This document shows positions 10,811-22,064 of a stretch of DNA of 64,000 nucleotides, piece after piece. The stretch comes from Nymphalis io (Eukaryota > Arthropoda > Insecta > Lepidoptera > Nymphalidae), in contig NC_065917.1 of the NCBI RefSeq assembly GCF_905147045.1, forward strand, positions 3,054,501 through 3,118,500, given 5' to 3'. Below the pieces are notes generated by a model that made no database searches, was not told the DNA's origin, and saw nothing but the letters and a program-made list of their open reading frames with translations. The position numbers and the translations under genes were made by a program. Position 1 is the first letter of the stretch, and every line of letters starts with the position of its first letter.

Positions 10811-11105
10811 GTCGAGATGGCCCAGTCGTAAGAACGCGTGAATCTTAACCGATGGACGTTGGTTCGAACCCGGGCAAGCACCTCTGAATTTTCATGTGCT
10901 TAATTTCTGTTATAATTCATCTCGTGCTTTTCGGTGAAGGAAAACATCGTGAGGAAACCTGCACGTGTCTAATTTCATCGAAATTCTGCCACATGTGTAT
11001 TCCACCAACCCGCATTGGAGCAGCGTGGTGGAATAAGCTCCAAACCTTCTCCTCAAAAAGGGAGAGAAGGCCTTAGCCCAGCAGTGGGACATTTACAGGC
11101 TGTTA
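10811..11105 (+). repeat. SINE-B, full length, with target-site duplication
   Basis: Head GTCGAGATGGCCCAG and 3' end CAGGCTGTTACTA are both present. CTACCAATTCC is duplicated at 10786-10796 and 11106-11116. About 14 extra bases lie between the left duplication and the head. Confidence 0.92.
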
Positions 11106-11116
11106 CTACCAATTCC

Positions 11117-12109
11117 ATAAAACGTTACGGCTACTTACTGTAATAGTACGCAAAGTTCACATACGACCTTTTTTCAATAAAATTCCATTACAAAAGCCAT
11201 CACATGTTCTGCACTTGTTCTTATATAAACAAGAAACTACTTTCGAATCGGTTGCACCGTTCGAGTACCGTTTATGACGAAGGGGTTGAAAGTTCAAGGT
11301 TAACAGCTAAAGGTACGACGAAGGGTGGAGAGTGGACGAAGTGAAATTGAACGAACGATATTATATTACATTTATGTATGTGTGTAGCTCAACGTATCTG
11401 TGTGATAGAGGTATTTTTTTTTAATTTGTAAATGCAGCTAATAAGGCTAAGGTATAAGTTCGTATACAATACTAAGTATTCTGGTGTTCCGGGTTGAATT
11501 GAGACAGTGTAACTACAGGCACATGGGACGTAACATCTTCGTTACCGAAGTTCGTTACGCATAGACAATGTACATGGATAATATTTTTTGCAATGTTAAC
11601 AGGCAAAGGTGACTTACCAGTCTGCCAAACGATTTAAAAAGATATTAAAATGTTCATACGAAATCGAATCGAAGTTACGTAACGAAATTGACACGTAAAA
11701 TTTCCGAGGATATCAATATACGACAAACCTTATCAATGCGGAGATAATAGATATCAGCTATTCTAACCTAAAAACGACACGTGGCTCTAAAACACATCAT
11801 TGGTTACGTATCGTGTGCTATAGCCACGTTTTCGATTATTTGGACTTATGGATGATTGTCTTTGCCTGATAAATTTATGATTTAAAAATCGAAATGTTTT
11901 TTTTCTATTAAGTGGGCTCATAAAGGCACTTCTGTCATGTCGATCGGATTGGAATGTTGATTCTTCGGCATTTATCTTAGTTAGTTAATCTGTTTCGCCT
12001 AGTAACATTAGTTATGTTAATTAATTATAATTAAATTATCACTTATCGATTGTCAAATTTAAGAACTAATTGTTTTTAAATTATTATTAATAAAGCGATT
12101 AGTAACAAA
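11117..12109. other. Intron sequence with no recognisable feature
   Basis: AT-rich with no ORF or RNA. A weak SINE-C-like trace (TAAGTATTCTGGTGTTCCGG, then CATCTTCGTTACC) lies at 11470-11560. Confidence 0.4.
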
Positions 12110-12123
12110 TAAAAGGTAAATTT

Positions 12124-12396
12124 GACGAGCCGGTTGGCGTGGTTGGTAGAACACTTGCCTTTCACGCCGAAGGTTGTGGGTTCGATTCCCACCCAGGACA
12201 GACGTTTGTGTGCATGAACATGAATGTTTGTCCTGAGTCTGGGTGTAATTATCTATATAAGTATGTATTTACAAAAAAAAAAAAGTAGTATATGTAGTAT
12301 ATCAGTTGTCTGGTTTCCATAGCACAAGCTTTGTACAAGCTTAATTTGTGATCAGATGGCCGTGTGTGAAAAATGTCCCAGGATATTAGGATATTA
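12124..12396 (+). repeat. SINE-A, full length, with target-site duplication
   Basis: Head GACGAGCCGGTTGGCGTGG has loop CTTTCAC, which would give a Glu-type TTC anticodon. The core and (ATT)-type tail are complete. TAAAAGGTAAA is duplicated at 12110-12120 and 12397-12407. Confidence 0.93.
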
Positions 12397-12419
12397 TAAA
12401 AGGTAAAATTATAAACGCA

Positions 12420-12515
12420 TGCACGTGAAATCCCGAGTGGTGTTTACCTTGGTTTGAACTCGCAATCATCTGTTTATATTCACGTGTTCTCGCCACTGGA
12501 CTATCCACTCTTATC
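12420..12515 (-). repeat. SINE-B head remnant, decayed
   Basis: CACGTGAAATCCCGAGTGGT, GGTTTGAACTCGCAATCATC and CACGTGTTCTCGCCACTGG are degraded antisense SINE-B head words. Confidence 0.6.
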
Positions 12516-12662
12516 TATCTATCGATCTAGTCCGAATCGTTTGTTTCTTTGTTACGCTGTAATGTCTTAACTAGTCGACGGATTATCGTGAAATTTTGCA
12601 TACAAGTTGTCAGAGGTACCAAAAGGATATAACGTAACTAACACCTTACATACACGCTCACC

Positions 12663-12748
12663 TTTTTTTTATCGCTGGAAAAACGCATTACGCGTTTCCG
12701 TCACGGAAACAGTGGGGTATGTGGGACTCGCCGATATCCATACCATCT
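12663..12748 (-). repeat. Family H retroelement 3' end
   Basis: A T-run then ATCGCTGGAAAAACGC, ACGCGTTTCCG and GGAAACAGTGGGGTATGTGG. The same 3' end, always next to an A- or T-run, recurs at 32795, 46250 and 55265. A poly(A) retroelement is likely; family unknown. Confidence 0.6.
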
Positions 12749-13050
12749 CATCTCTCAGCCGAAAGACGTCCACTGATGGACAAAGGCCTCCCCCAAGGAT
12801 GCGCTGCCCGCATCCAACGGCTTCCCGCGACCCTTTCTATGTCGTCGGCCCATCTTGTAGGGGGCCTACCCACGCTGCGTCTTCCGGTTCTTGGTCGCCA
12901 CTCGAGAACCTTTCTGCCCAGCGGCCGTCAGTTCTACGAGCGATGTGCCCCGCCCACTGCCACTTTAATTCAGCAATTCTTCGGGCTATGTCGGTTACTT
13001 TGGTTCGCCTCGCCTTTCACACAGAGAAACTCCAAACCACTTCCAAATAA
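12749..13050 (-). mobile_element. RTE-type LINE, 3' coding remnant
   Basis: Read on the minus strand it encodes, in broken frames, the C-terminal RTE pattern of a GHVARR-like motif, a WRP segment and a GRPP-like stretch. It ends with GGCCTTTGTCCATCAGTGG near the 3' terminus. It is diverged from the copy at 17441. Confidence 0.7.
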
Positions 13051-13399
13051 TCCATAGTAGCTGATGACCCGCTCGGTATATATGTAGTAGTAACAGTTGA
13101 TATTTTCGTTTAAATCTAACCTTCGACGAGCTCCCCCTCGCCAAGGTCACGTGACGTCACCCAGCCGTTGACATTAAACGTCCTACGTCATCTGGAAGTG
13201 AGCCAGTGTAAAAATTTGGATGTGTATAATTATTTTAAGGCTACCCAAACACGGAGCCGTTTATGTTTAGACGTTTGATATGTTTTTTTTTTTTTTTTGT
13301 TTTTTAATTGATGTCAGTAACTTCTGTTTTTCTTGCCGGTTTTATTTATGTAGGTTTTATTTTATTTATATACTTCGTTGTTTTATTTCATCTCATTGC

Positions 13400-13470
13400 T
13401 GCATAGTGGTAGAATATCTGATGAGTGGGTGATACCCAGACGATCTTGCACAAAGTTCTACCATCAAGTG
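13400..13470 (-). repeat. SINE-C, short 5' fragment
   Basis: AGTGGTAGAATATCTGATGA through TTCTACCATCAAGTG is the head end of SINE-C, antisense. Confidence 0.7.
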
Positions 13471-13640
13471 AATCATACAACTTTAAATGGTTACTATAAT
13501 TATTTCGTTTTAATATTGTTTAAGCGTTTGCTATTACGTGTGTGGGTACCTTATACCGTTGGTATTTATTTATCTGTTATATCCTGAAGGTTATCCTAAC
13601 GCTACATTTTATATGTATCACACAATGTATATAAAGTTTT

Positions 13641-13930
13641 TTACTGGTGTAGAGCTTTGTGCAAGCTCGTCTGGGTAGGTACCACCATCAGATATTCTAC
13701 CGCAAAACAGCAGTACTTGGTATTGTTGTGTTCCGGTTTGAAGGGTGAGTGAGCCAGTGTAATTACAGGCACAAGGGACATAACATCTTAGTTCCCAAGG
13801 TTGGTGGCGCATTGGTGATGTAAGCGATGGTTAACATTTCTTACAATGCCAATGTCTAAGGGCGTTTGGTGACCACTTAGCATCAGGTGGCCCATATGCT
13901 CATCCGCCTTCCTATTCTATAAAAAAAAAA
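13641..13930 (+). repeat. SINE-C, full length
   Basis: It starts at TTACTGGTGTAGAGCTTTGT and ends at the hairpin region 13873-13890, TTCCTATTCTAT and an A-tail. Confidence 0.92.
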
Positions 13931-14115
13931 GTTTTAAAAAAACGTAGAGATAAGGGATACGATCATATAATCTGTGTAGTGTTATATATAGATGGTAAAT
14001 AGGCATGCGAATAAGTGCGTTTGTTATAAACCTGAGTTGAGATGTGACCAATGGATAGAACGGGTGAATCTCCCGGTGGTTGTGCAATTATTTCTGGAAG
14101 CCAGTCTGTATTGAT

Positions 14116-14250
14116 AACACCCACTCAATATTCTACCGCCAAGCAACAATAAGGAAGGGCGAGTGAGCCAGTGCAACTACAGTCACATTGGACATAACAT
14201 CTTAGTTCCTAAGATTTGTGGCGCACTGGCGTTATAAAGGATACTTAAGG
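14116..14250 (+). repeat. SINE-C, central fragment, old
   Basis: CCCACTCAATATTCTACCGC, GGGCGAGTGAGCCAGTGC and ACATAACATCTTAGTTCC are in order. Confidence 0.7.
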
Positions 14251-14365
14251 CTTCTCTCGCCTACCTATGAACATATATATGAAAATTGCGAGATCACACC
14301 CAGGCAATCATTAATTTTCTTATTCTTAATACATTTTATTATTGAACTTGTGCGTGAACATGAAC

Positions 14366-14452
14366 GTTTATCCACCGACTCGTATTGGAATAGCGTGATG
14401 GGATAAACTCCAAACCATCTCCTCAATAGGATTGAAGCCAGTAACATATAAT
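14366..14452 (+). repeat. SINE-B 3'-half remnant
   Basis: CCACCGACTCGTATTGGAAT, AGCGTGATGGGATAAACTCC and CTCCTCAATAGGATTGAAG are diverged SINE-B words. Confidence 0.6.
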
Positions 14453-14459
14453 AACTTAA

Positions 14460-15570
14460 CTTTTTGGAGAATTTTTTTTTTACTTCTCCCGTTAACCACA
14501 TGACGATTCTCCTCTCAAAGTCGTATCGTCTAGTGCGACATGCTACTATGTTATTTCATCATATACAATCAGCTGATTCTAGGCAACATTGGATATGATC
14601 CAGGTTTTAATTTTAAATCATTATCACGCAATCCCGGTTATTTACGGTTCGTAGTAGGGAATGGACGCTCGATGCGTGAATCATGTTTATTATTGTTATT
14701 TTTTTAATTTAAAATAGTAGACAAACAGACAGGCGAAATGGATAAACCATACATTAGCGCTATGGGAAATATTAAAAAAAATCTTTTGACTTGGTAATGT
14801 CATTGGGTGCCCTTCCGCTCCCCTTTTTTTATAGAAAAAAGCATTGTCATATGACAGTATTTTCAAAGCCCATTCATCATATTCTTAGATACAAACTATT
14901 TCAACACCGAATCACATCTTTATTCGACAAGCAGTTAAACGAAATGGTTTGATTAAATAATGAAGATTTTTTTTTTTAATATACTACAAAATTTTCAATT
15001 CACAAGCGCAAACATTATATTTTATATTATTATATAAGACTGGCTGAATACAATCCACACTTGGAGATCAGAATCCTACGACGACAACAAGCAACCCTTT
15101 CAACGTCAAGTGGCCCACATTCCGAGTCAACGGACAGGTCGTTTAGACTAATGCGAACCAATATTTATATTCCATACGAATATCATATCTTGATAATTTT
15201 TCAATCCTGAGGCACATTAATAACATTAATAAAAATCAATGAAACAGAAAAGGCAATGATAATACGTCTGCGGAGATGCAATTAAACAAGAAACGATATA
15301 TTTTTCTATCAAGTTGTATCATCATGACGAATTTCATCAAAATCGATACAGCAGTTTCAATGTGTGCCCGTACAGCTTCCTCTTTGTTAGTATATTGATT
15401 TATCTCGCCCCCACGATAAGTCTTGCAAAGAATATTTGTTAGAACGATAGATACGGTTTTTCGGATATTATATTGAATGTTATATCGTGTTTTATTTTTA
15501 AAGCTGATTGAAGTAAGATTTGCGAAGTTTTGAATGATGAAGATGATGATTATCATGTGGTGACCTTCTA
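14460..15570. other. Intron sequence with no recognisable feature
   Basis: No exon, RNA or shared repeat was recognised. It includes a short A/T-run-rich stretch near 14680-15000. Confidence 0.45.
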
Positions 15571-15585
15571 GACGAATTTGTTCAT

Positions 15586-15800
15586 ACACAGTAACAGCCT
15601 GTGAATGTCCCACTGCTGGGCTAAGGCCTCCTCTCTCTTTTTGGGGAGAAGATTTGGAGCTTATTCCACGCTGCTCCAATGCGGGTTGTTGGAATAATCA
15701 TAAATGTATAATCATAAATACATGAAAATTCAGTGGTGTTCGCCCGGGTTTGAACCCACGATCCTCTGTTAAGATTCACGCGTTCTTACCACTGGGCCAT
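15586..15800 (-). repeat. SINE-B with an internal deletion and target-site duplication
   Basis: The 3' end and the tRNA-like head are present but ~90 bp between GGGTTGTTGGAAT and ACATGAAAATTCAG are lost. TTTGTTCAT is duplicated at 15577-15585 and 15801-15809. Confidence 0.9.
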
Positions 15801-15809
15801 TTTGTTCAT

Positions 15810-15990
15810 GGCGGTCAATCTCTAGGAGGCAAAACGTTATAGTGCACAAGTGTGTGTACAAACACAAACGCACTCTCTATTTTTGAACTCTCGTAATCTG
15901 ATGATACGGCAAATCCGATATGATCGGTAATAGTTAAAGCGCAGGATCTTCAGCTTAGCGTACTTTCCAAGGCACGGTAGTGTATCATAT
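15810..15990 (-). repeat. SINE-E, 3' half
   Basis: GGCGGTCAATCTCTAG, TAGTGCACAAGTGTGTGTAC and CTCTCGTAATCTGATGATAC are in family order. The tRNA-like head is missing. Confidence 0.8.
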
Positions 15991-16382
15991 AATACATACA
16001 TATAAACTCTAATAATTGAGTAAGTAAACGCTTTAGTTTCAACCTGTAATGTTCATTTATATTTAGTAAATAATTAAATAAATATAATCTGATATTAGTT
16101 ACACTACCGCCGTGTAAGATTTTAATATATTATAACCCTATTTAATATGTGAAGATGTGTTTGTGTTTCTATCTGATTTTAATTTTACATATGTGTTGGT
16201 AACCTAAGTATTTTTTTTTTTTAGTTCGTGTTTTATCGTTTGTCCTAAATAAATAAATTAATAAAACAAGTGAATGAATGATTGGTTGATCTCGACCTGT
16301 TTGGCCTACATATTTGTCTTACTACTTGCGAGATATAAAAAGAATATAAAATTAAATTAATATCAAGGTGGTATGCATTCCC

Positions 16383-16470
16383 GTCTAGGTGGGCACCACC
16401 CTCTCATCGATCGTTCCGCCCCTAAACGTCAATACGTGCCGTGTTTCGGTTTGAAGGTTGAGTGAGATAA
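16383..16470 (+). repeat. SINE-C, old fragment
   Basis: GTCTAGGTGGGCACCACCCT and GTTTCGGTTTGAAGGTTGAG match the first third of SINE-C. Confidence 0.55.
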
Positions 16471-16627
16471 TAAGAGATGCGGAGGACGGATCGTTTTTGG
16501 TCTTAATGTTGAAAGGGGATGGGTGAAGCTGCAATGCTTATATGTATGGGCTACAGGGACTTAACATCAGTGAGCTACTTGATTATTAGCTATCTTGTCT
16601 TATGATATATAAAAGCTTTTAATTTCG

Positions 16628-16731
16628 TTTTTTTTTAACAGTATAGGTAGTTAGTACAAGACGAGTATTTTGGCCATTTGATGGTAAGGAGTCACCAACG
16701 TCCATAGACATTGGCATTGTAAAAAAAATTG
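16628..16731 (-). repeat. SINE-C, 3' fragment
   Basis: A T-run, GTATAGGTAG, TTTGATGGTAAGGAGTCACC and CATAGACATTGGCATTGTAA. Confidence 0.75.
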
Positions 16732-17250
16732 ACCTTTTGATTGAAAATTCTTTCCCTCTAGGGGTGATTCCCAGGGTACTGAGAACCCCCCACTAGTCCC
16801 GGCGGCGCCTATTGCATGACATCTATGGAATGGTATGTTAGAAAAATAAATCGGTGGTCAGTAAATTATGACGTCACGATAATATTTAATCTATGACGAA
16901 ATGATAGATTAAAAGCGTAGTCCAGGGGCGGACACCCTCAATGATTTCAAGCGCGATCAGCAGCTGCGTTTTAAGCTCGGCTGTTTCCTAGAAAGGGGTT
17001 GACTAACGCACGCACATATTCGAAATTGGCAACGTTGCCCAATTACATAAATTTTTAAGGTTGCCCTGTATTACGTTACATTAATTTGTTATTTAAATTA
17101 ATTACAAAATTAATGTTTTCTTATAAATATACATGTATAAATATAAATAACTTTACCTATAATTAATATAAAATAATTTGTTTTTATATAATAATAAAAT
17201 AATTGTATTTATATTATATGTAATATAGGTTAGATGGACGGGTAAAATTA
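16732..17250. other. Unclassified intron sequence with small inverted repeats
   Basis: TAATCTATGACG...ATGATAGATTA (16898-16922) and GGCAACGTTGCC (17026-17037) are short palindromic motifs. No family was recognised. Confidence 0.35.
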
Positions 17251-17422
17251 CTTGGTCTGAGTAGGTACCACTTACTTATCGTAACAACCACTAAACGATA
17301 CTTAGTATTGTCGTGTATCGGTTGGAAAGGTGATATAGCCAGTGTAACTGCAGCCACGAGAGACATACCATGGCACGACGTAAGGAATAGTGAATATTTC
17401 TTACGGCGCCAACGTGCTGGGC
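17251..17422 (+). repeat. SINE-C, old copy without tail
   Basis: GGTCTGAGTAGGTACCACTT, ACTTAGTATTGTCGTGTATC and TAGTGAATATTTCTTACGGC fit the order but are strongly diverged. Confidence 0.6.
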
Positions 17423-17440
17423 TGATATAGAGAAGACATT

Positions 17441-17900
17441 CTCAATCAATCAATCAATCAACAGACAATCGTTGTCCACTGCTGAACATAGGCCTCTCCC
17501 AGGGTGCGCCAAAGCTCCCTGTCCTCCGCCTTGCGCATCCAGTTGGTGCCCGCCACCTTCTTAAGGTCGTCGGTCCACCTGGCTGGAGGGCGCCCTACAC
17601 TGCGCTTGCCGATTCGCGGTCTCCACTCTAGGACTCGTCTGCTCCAACGGCCATCGGTCCTACGACATACGTGACCAGCCCACTGCCACTTCAGCCTGCT
17701 AATTTTGCAAGCTATGTCGGTGACTCCGGTTCTTTTCCGAATATTCTGATCTTATCCTTCAAATATACTCTGAGCATAGCTCGCTCCGTAGCACGCTGAG
17801 CGACTTTGAATTTGTGGACTAGTCCCGCAGTTAGTGTCCACGTTTTCGGCGAAAGGTGAAGACATTCTATCTGTGCCAAATAAATATCGAGCCAGTTTGC
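17441..17900 (-). mobile_element. RTE-type LINE, C-terminal coding end and (TTGA)n tail
   Basis: On the minus strand the reading opens with a WTLTAGLVHKFKVAQRATER segment, then after a frameshift continues through VTDIA, a WAGHVCRTDGRW motif, LEWRPRIGKRSVGRPPARW and ends WRTLGEAYVQQW. This is the characteristic C-terminus of RTE-clade reverse transcriptases. A run of TCAATCAA at the left edge is the short-tandem tail typical of RTE elements. The 5' part, including the catalytic domain, is absent. Confidence 0.85.
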
Positions 17901-18588
17901 CAATGCCCCGTCAGAATCTCCTTCCCTGATGCTCACAATCGCATTATTGTTGTGACGCTCGTGATGTTGTATGACCTTGACACTCTGACGCAACGCGTTG
18001 ATAAGGAATTGTCACATTTTCTGTCACGCTCAGCGATATTATATAAATAATCGTTATATATAATAGCTGACAATGATTACGGACAACGTATCGATTCATA
18101 TGTGATCGGTAGCTTTATAAATGGCTAGAACAGCACACCACAAACATCCCCCCCCCCCCGTTTTGGTCGTCGTTGTCATTTATCTGTTTTAACGCCAATA
18201 ATTACTTTTATAGAAAAGATAAATGTCCTTACGATATGTAATTTTTTTTTTAAATAAATTACAGCTTTCTGTAGTTGAAAGAAATTTTCAAAATCGGTTT
18301 AGTAGATTTTGTGTTTATCCATTACAAACAAACATATTTAAAATCTTTTCTCCTATTATTGTTGGTATAGATTCAGAGACTAGATGAGAAATAATAAGTT
18401 GAATGCATGTTACATAAAACGGTTACAGTTAAATAGCTACCACTTACCACCAGGTGGCCCATTTGGCGGCCTACCTATTGTATATGTATACATAAAAGAT
18501 TAGTACCTGTACCTAATCGGTAGAGTAAATATGTATGTATGATTCTAAACTAAGATCTTTCAACGCAAGCAAAATGCTTTTATATTTA

Positions 18589-18829
18589 TCATCAGATATT
18601 CTACCGCAAAACAGCAATACCTGATATTGTTGTGTTCCGGTTTGAAGGGTGAGTGAGCCAGTTTAATTACAGGCACAGGGGACATAAAATCTTAGTTCCC
18701 AAGGTTGGTGGCGCATTGGCTATAAGCGATGGTTGACATTTCTTACAATGCCAATATCTAAGGGCGTTTGGTGACCACTTACCATCAGGTGGCCCATATG
18801 CTCGTCCGCCTTTCTATTTCTATTTAAAA
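18589..18829 (+). repeat. SINE-C, 5'-truncated, fused to family D at a recurrent junction
   Basis: It begins at ATCATCAGATATTCTACCGC and ends at TTTCTATTTCTATTTAAAA, abutting CGTTGCCCGGAGTATAGA. The SINE-C at 61851 meets the same sequence at the same point in inverse orientation. Confidence 0.88.
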
Positions 18830-19078
18830 CGTTGCCCGGAGTATAGACTACATAATATCTCCTTCCAATATCACATACATCACGCTAGAAAATCACGCTA
18901 TCACGTCTTAAACGCTGAACCGATTTTGATGAAATTTGATATGGAGCAAGTTTGAACTGGAATGAAGGACATAGATTACTTTTTTATATCTAGCACCTGA
19001 CACATCACACCCTAATACGTAGGCGAAAACTGGAAGACTCGGAGCAAGACAACAATATTTAAATATAAAAAAAAAAAT
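18830..19078 (-). repeat. Family D, long copy (partner of 61600-61850)
   Basis: It contains CGGAGTATAGACTACATAAT, CACGCTAGAAAATCACGCTA, GATTTTGATGAAATTTGATA, GACACATCACACCCTAATAC and GACTCGGAGCAAGACAACAA. All recur as reverse complement at 61619-61850. The repeat type is unknown. Confidence 0.8.
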
Positions 19079-19294
19079 ATCGTCTATATTATCAAATCTT
19101 TTTGTGTTTATATATAAATATCGGCATCAGAAATATAATCAAATAAGGTGACATACGCAATGCGTTGGTATTTGGCTGGACGCCAGAGCCGATGAGATAT
19201 GAAAAACTTACAGAAACATTGAAATTCTTAAACCCTGTATGAAACGTGAAGATTTCGTTCAGCATTAGATGTTTCTCCGACCCGTACCCGGCTG

Positions 19295-19325
19295 TAGCGG
19301 TAAAGTCAAAATATATTTTATTCAC
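19295..19325 (-). repeat. Family K, left part, interrupted by SINE-B
   Basis: TAAAGTCAAAATATATTTTA is the family K tail end in antisense. The element resumes at 19602 after the SINE-B insertion. Confidence 0.6.
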
Positions 19326-19338
19326 GTAGACTATCACG

Positions 19339-19588
19339 CCGAGATGGCCTAGTGGTTACAACGCGTGAATCTTACCCGATGATCGTAGGTTCAAACCCGG
19401 GCTTAATTGGTGCTTATATTCATCTCGTGCTTGACGGTGAAGGAAAACATCGTGAGGAAACCTGCATGTGTCTAATTGCCTCATGTGTATTCCACCAACC
19501 CGCATTGGAGCAGCGTGGAATAAGCTCCAAACCTTTGAAGAGGAGAGGAGGCCTTAGCCTAGCAGTGGAACATTAACAGGCCGTTACT
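19339..19588 (+). repeat. SINE-B inserted into family K, with 13-bp duplication
   Basis: Head CCGAGATGGCCTAGTGG to 3' end GGCCGTTACT. GTAGACTATCACG is duplicated perfectly at 19326-19338 and 19589-19601. Confidence 0.94.
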
Positions 19589-19601
19589 GTAGACTATCAC
19601 G

Positions 19602-19710
19602 AGCATTTTGGAATCGTCAGTTTACAATATTTTAACACAAAGCTACCACCGGTTCGGATTGTAGATTATACCGAGAAGAACCGACTAGAAACTCTGTGGT
19701 TACCCTTTTT
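19602..19710 (-). repeat. Family K, right part, after SINE-B insertion
   Basis: AAGCTACCACCGGTTCGGAT and GAGAAGAACCGACTAGAAAC continue the K element started at 19295. Confidence 0.65.
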
Positions 19711-19915
19711 GACTTTAATTACATGCAATAATCGTATACAATTATATTTATATATCCATCGAATACCAACTCCAAGATTTTCTATCGTTTATATTATCCT
19801 CTACAGTGTAATAATCCATTTAATTGTAAATCTCCTCTTTCGTTTAGATAATACAAACAGAATAAAAAACATGCTCCTTAGTTTTATTACATTATTATTA
19901 TTATTATATCAACGG

Positions 19916-20207
19916 TTTTTTTTTATAGAATAGGAAGGTGGACGAGCATATGGGCCACCTGATCGTAAGTGGTCACCAAACGCCCTTAGACATTGGCATT
20001 GTAAGAAATGTCAACCATCGCTTATAGCCAATGCGCCACCAACCTTGGGAACTAAGATTTTATGTCCCTTGTGCCTGTAATTACACTGACTCACTCACCC
20101 TTCAAACCGGAACACAACAATATCAAGTATTGCTGTTTTGCGGTAGAATATCTGATAAGTGGGTGGTACCTACCCAGACGAGCTTGCACAAAGCCCTACC
20201 ACCAGTA
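19916..20207 (-). repeat. SINE-C, full length
   Basis: T-run, AGAATAGGAAGGTGGACGAG through CCCTACCACCAGTA. ACGGTTTT occurs at both flanks and may be the target-site duplication. Confidence 0.93.
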
Positions 20208-20330
20208 CCACGGTTTTCATAAATAGATAAAATCTCAAGAAATTCATCACCTATTTAATTCATATTATATAAATAGAATTATCATTTAAATAATTCTACT
20301 AAACTATTGGTATGATCTTGTCTATCTTGG

Positions 20331-20474
20331 GTGCATGTCTACTTTCACTGAAATTCTGCCACCTGTGTATTCCACCCGCATTGGAGTAGCGTGGTGACAT
20401 AAGCTCCAAACCTTCTAAAAAAAAGAAAGGAGGCCTTAGCCCAGCATTGGGATTTTAACAGGCTGTTTCTGTAC
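20331..20474 (+). repeat. SINE-B, 3' half
   Basis: GTGCATGTCTACTTTCACTG through AGGCCTTAGCCCAGCATTGG to CAGGCTGTTTCTGTACTG. The tRNA-like head is missing. Confidence 0.85.
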
Positions 20475-20489
20475 TGTTAGGTCGTAGAT

Positions 20490-20900
20490 GATTTGTTAAT
20501 GATTAAAATATTGTAAATGAATTTAAAAGATTTTCGTCGTTTTTATCCTGAGTTGATTGATGACGTTGTTATCTGATAAAATTCAAGGTTCGTTTAATCA
20601 GTAAATCTTTATTGTAACACACTAACCAAAATGAGCTTGTCTGATAAGTGTTATATTGTTACGCAAATTTATTTAGCGATAGCCTGATATAATTATAGTG
20701 GTTGCTTTAAAGAGAAAATTGATCAGCTCGACCTTTTAATTGATCAATTTCGATAGTTTATTTATTATAATATAAAACGTGGATAAATATCCAACTGATA
20801 CATGAGGTGCTTATTCCAATTGACAGTTCCGTGGGCGTGTGTAGTGTATGAATGAATGAATAAATTATATTTCCATAAATAAAAGCGTCATATCAACGTC
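20490..20900. other. AT-rich intron sequence, nothing recognised
   Basis: No ORF, RNA or repeat family seen. Confidence 0.5.
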
Positions 20901-20906
20901 ATATTC

Positions 20907-21186
20907 GACGAGCCGGTTGGCGTGGTTGGTAGAACACTTGCCTTTCACGCCGAAGGTTGTGGGTTCGATTCCCACCCAGGACAGACATTTGTGTGCATGA
21001 ACATGTCTGTTTGTCCTGAGTCTAGGTGTAATTATCTATATAAGTATGTATTTACAAAAGAAAAGTAGTATATGTAGTATATCAGTTGTCTGGTTTCCAT
21101 AGCACAAGCTTAGTACAAGCTTAATTTGGGATCAGATGGCCGTGTGTGAAAAATGTCCCAGGATATTATTATTATTATTATTATAT
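20907..21186 (+). repeat. SINE-A, full length
   Basis: The complete tRNA-like head, core (GTATATCAGTTGTCTGG) and (ATT)n tail are present. ATATCAACGTCA before it and ATATCAAGTCA after it look like a one-base-indel duplication. Confidence 0.94.
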
Positions 21187-21189
21187 CAA

Positions 21190-21790
21190 GTCAGTATAAT
21201 ATCAAATCTTAGGAGACTGGTCCTAAAAAAAAGGTAGATCCTGTACATCAGGTCACCAGACCCTCAACCCTGTGTATTAAAGTTTCAGTTCCCATATTAT
21301 GTATTTGGTACTTTACGTGCATGTATTATGTAAGCTTATAATAAAATGAAATTTTATATTCATTATTCTAGTAGACGCCAAGCTATAAATATCTGTTTTA
21401 ATTATCCTCAACAATAGAAAATTATATTTATAAGACACATTGCATTGCGATTCTACCGTTTGGCTAGTTATTTCTTAGACTTGGAAATTTGGATATCATT
21501 ACTATGGTAAAGCAAATATAAAAAGAAGTACGTGAAGAAGTAATGATTGCTAACAACGGCCATAACAATGAGGCTGATACTAAAAAGTCCCATAAAGAAA
21601 ATCAAACTGCACCAGAGGGATCGCTGTGGTTTTATTTATGGTGTCATAAGAGCATGTTTTGTGTGGAAAAAGTTCATAAAACACAAATTGAGCTAGTGAT
21701 GATTTGAGCTGAAGATTGCTGTACCTTCGAATAGAATTGACGTGTTCCAAGTTTTTTCATGATTAAATGAATAACACTTTCAAAGATGGT
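21190..21790. other. Intron sequence with no recognisable feature
   Basis: Codon-like stretches near 21540-21650 are closed by stops. No family match was recognised. Confidence 0.4.
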
Positions 21791-21791
21791 A

Positions 21792-22064
21792 TATGATAGG
21801 CGGACAAGCATACCTGATGGTAAGTGGACGCCAACGCCCATAGACATTGGTATTGTAAGAAATGTTAACCATCGCTTACATCGCCAATGCGCCACAAGAC
21901 TTGGGAACTAAGATGTTATGTCCCTTGTGCCTGTAATTACACTGGCTCAATCACCCTTCAAACCGGAACACAACAATACCGAGTACTGCTGTTTTGCGGT
22001 AGAATATCTGATGAGTGGGTGGTACCTACCCAGACGAGCTTGCACAAAGCCCTACCACCAGTAA
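21792..22064 (-). repeat. SINE-C, near full length
   Basis: ATAGGCGGACAAGCATACCT to CCCTACCACCAGTAA. A small deletion removes part of GGGCCACC, and the A-tail is lost. Confidence 0.92.

Noticed and set aside
12124..12200. Functional tRNA-Glu genes at SINE-A heads
   Set aside because: Stems are broken, no T-run follows, and each head continues into a common SINE body with an (ATT)n tail.
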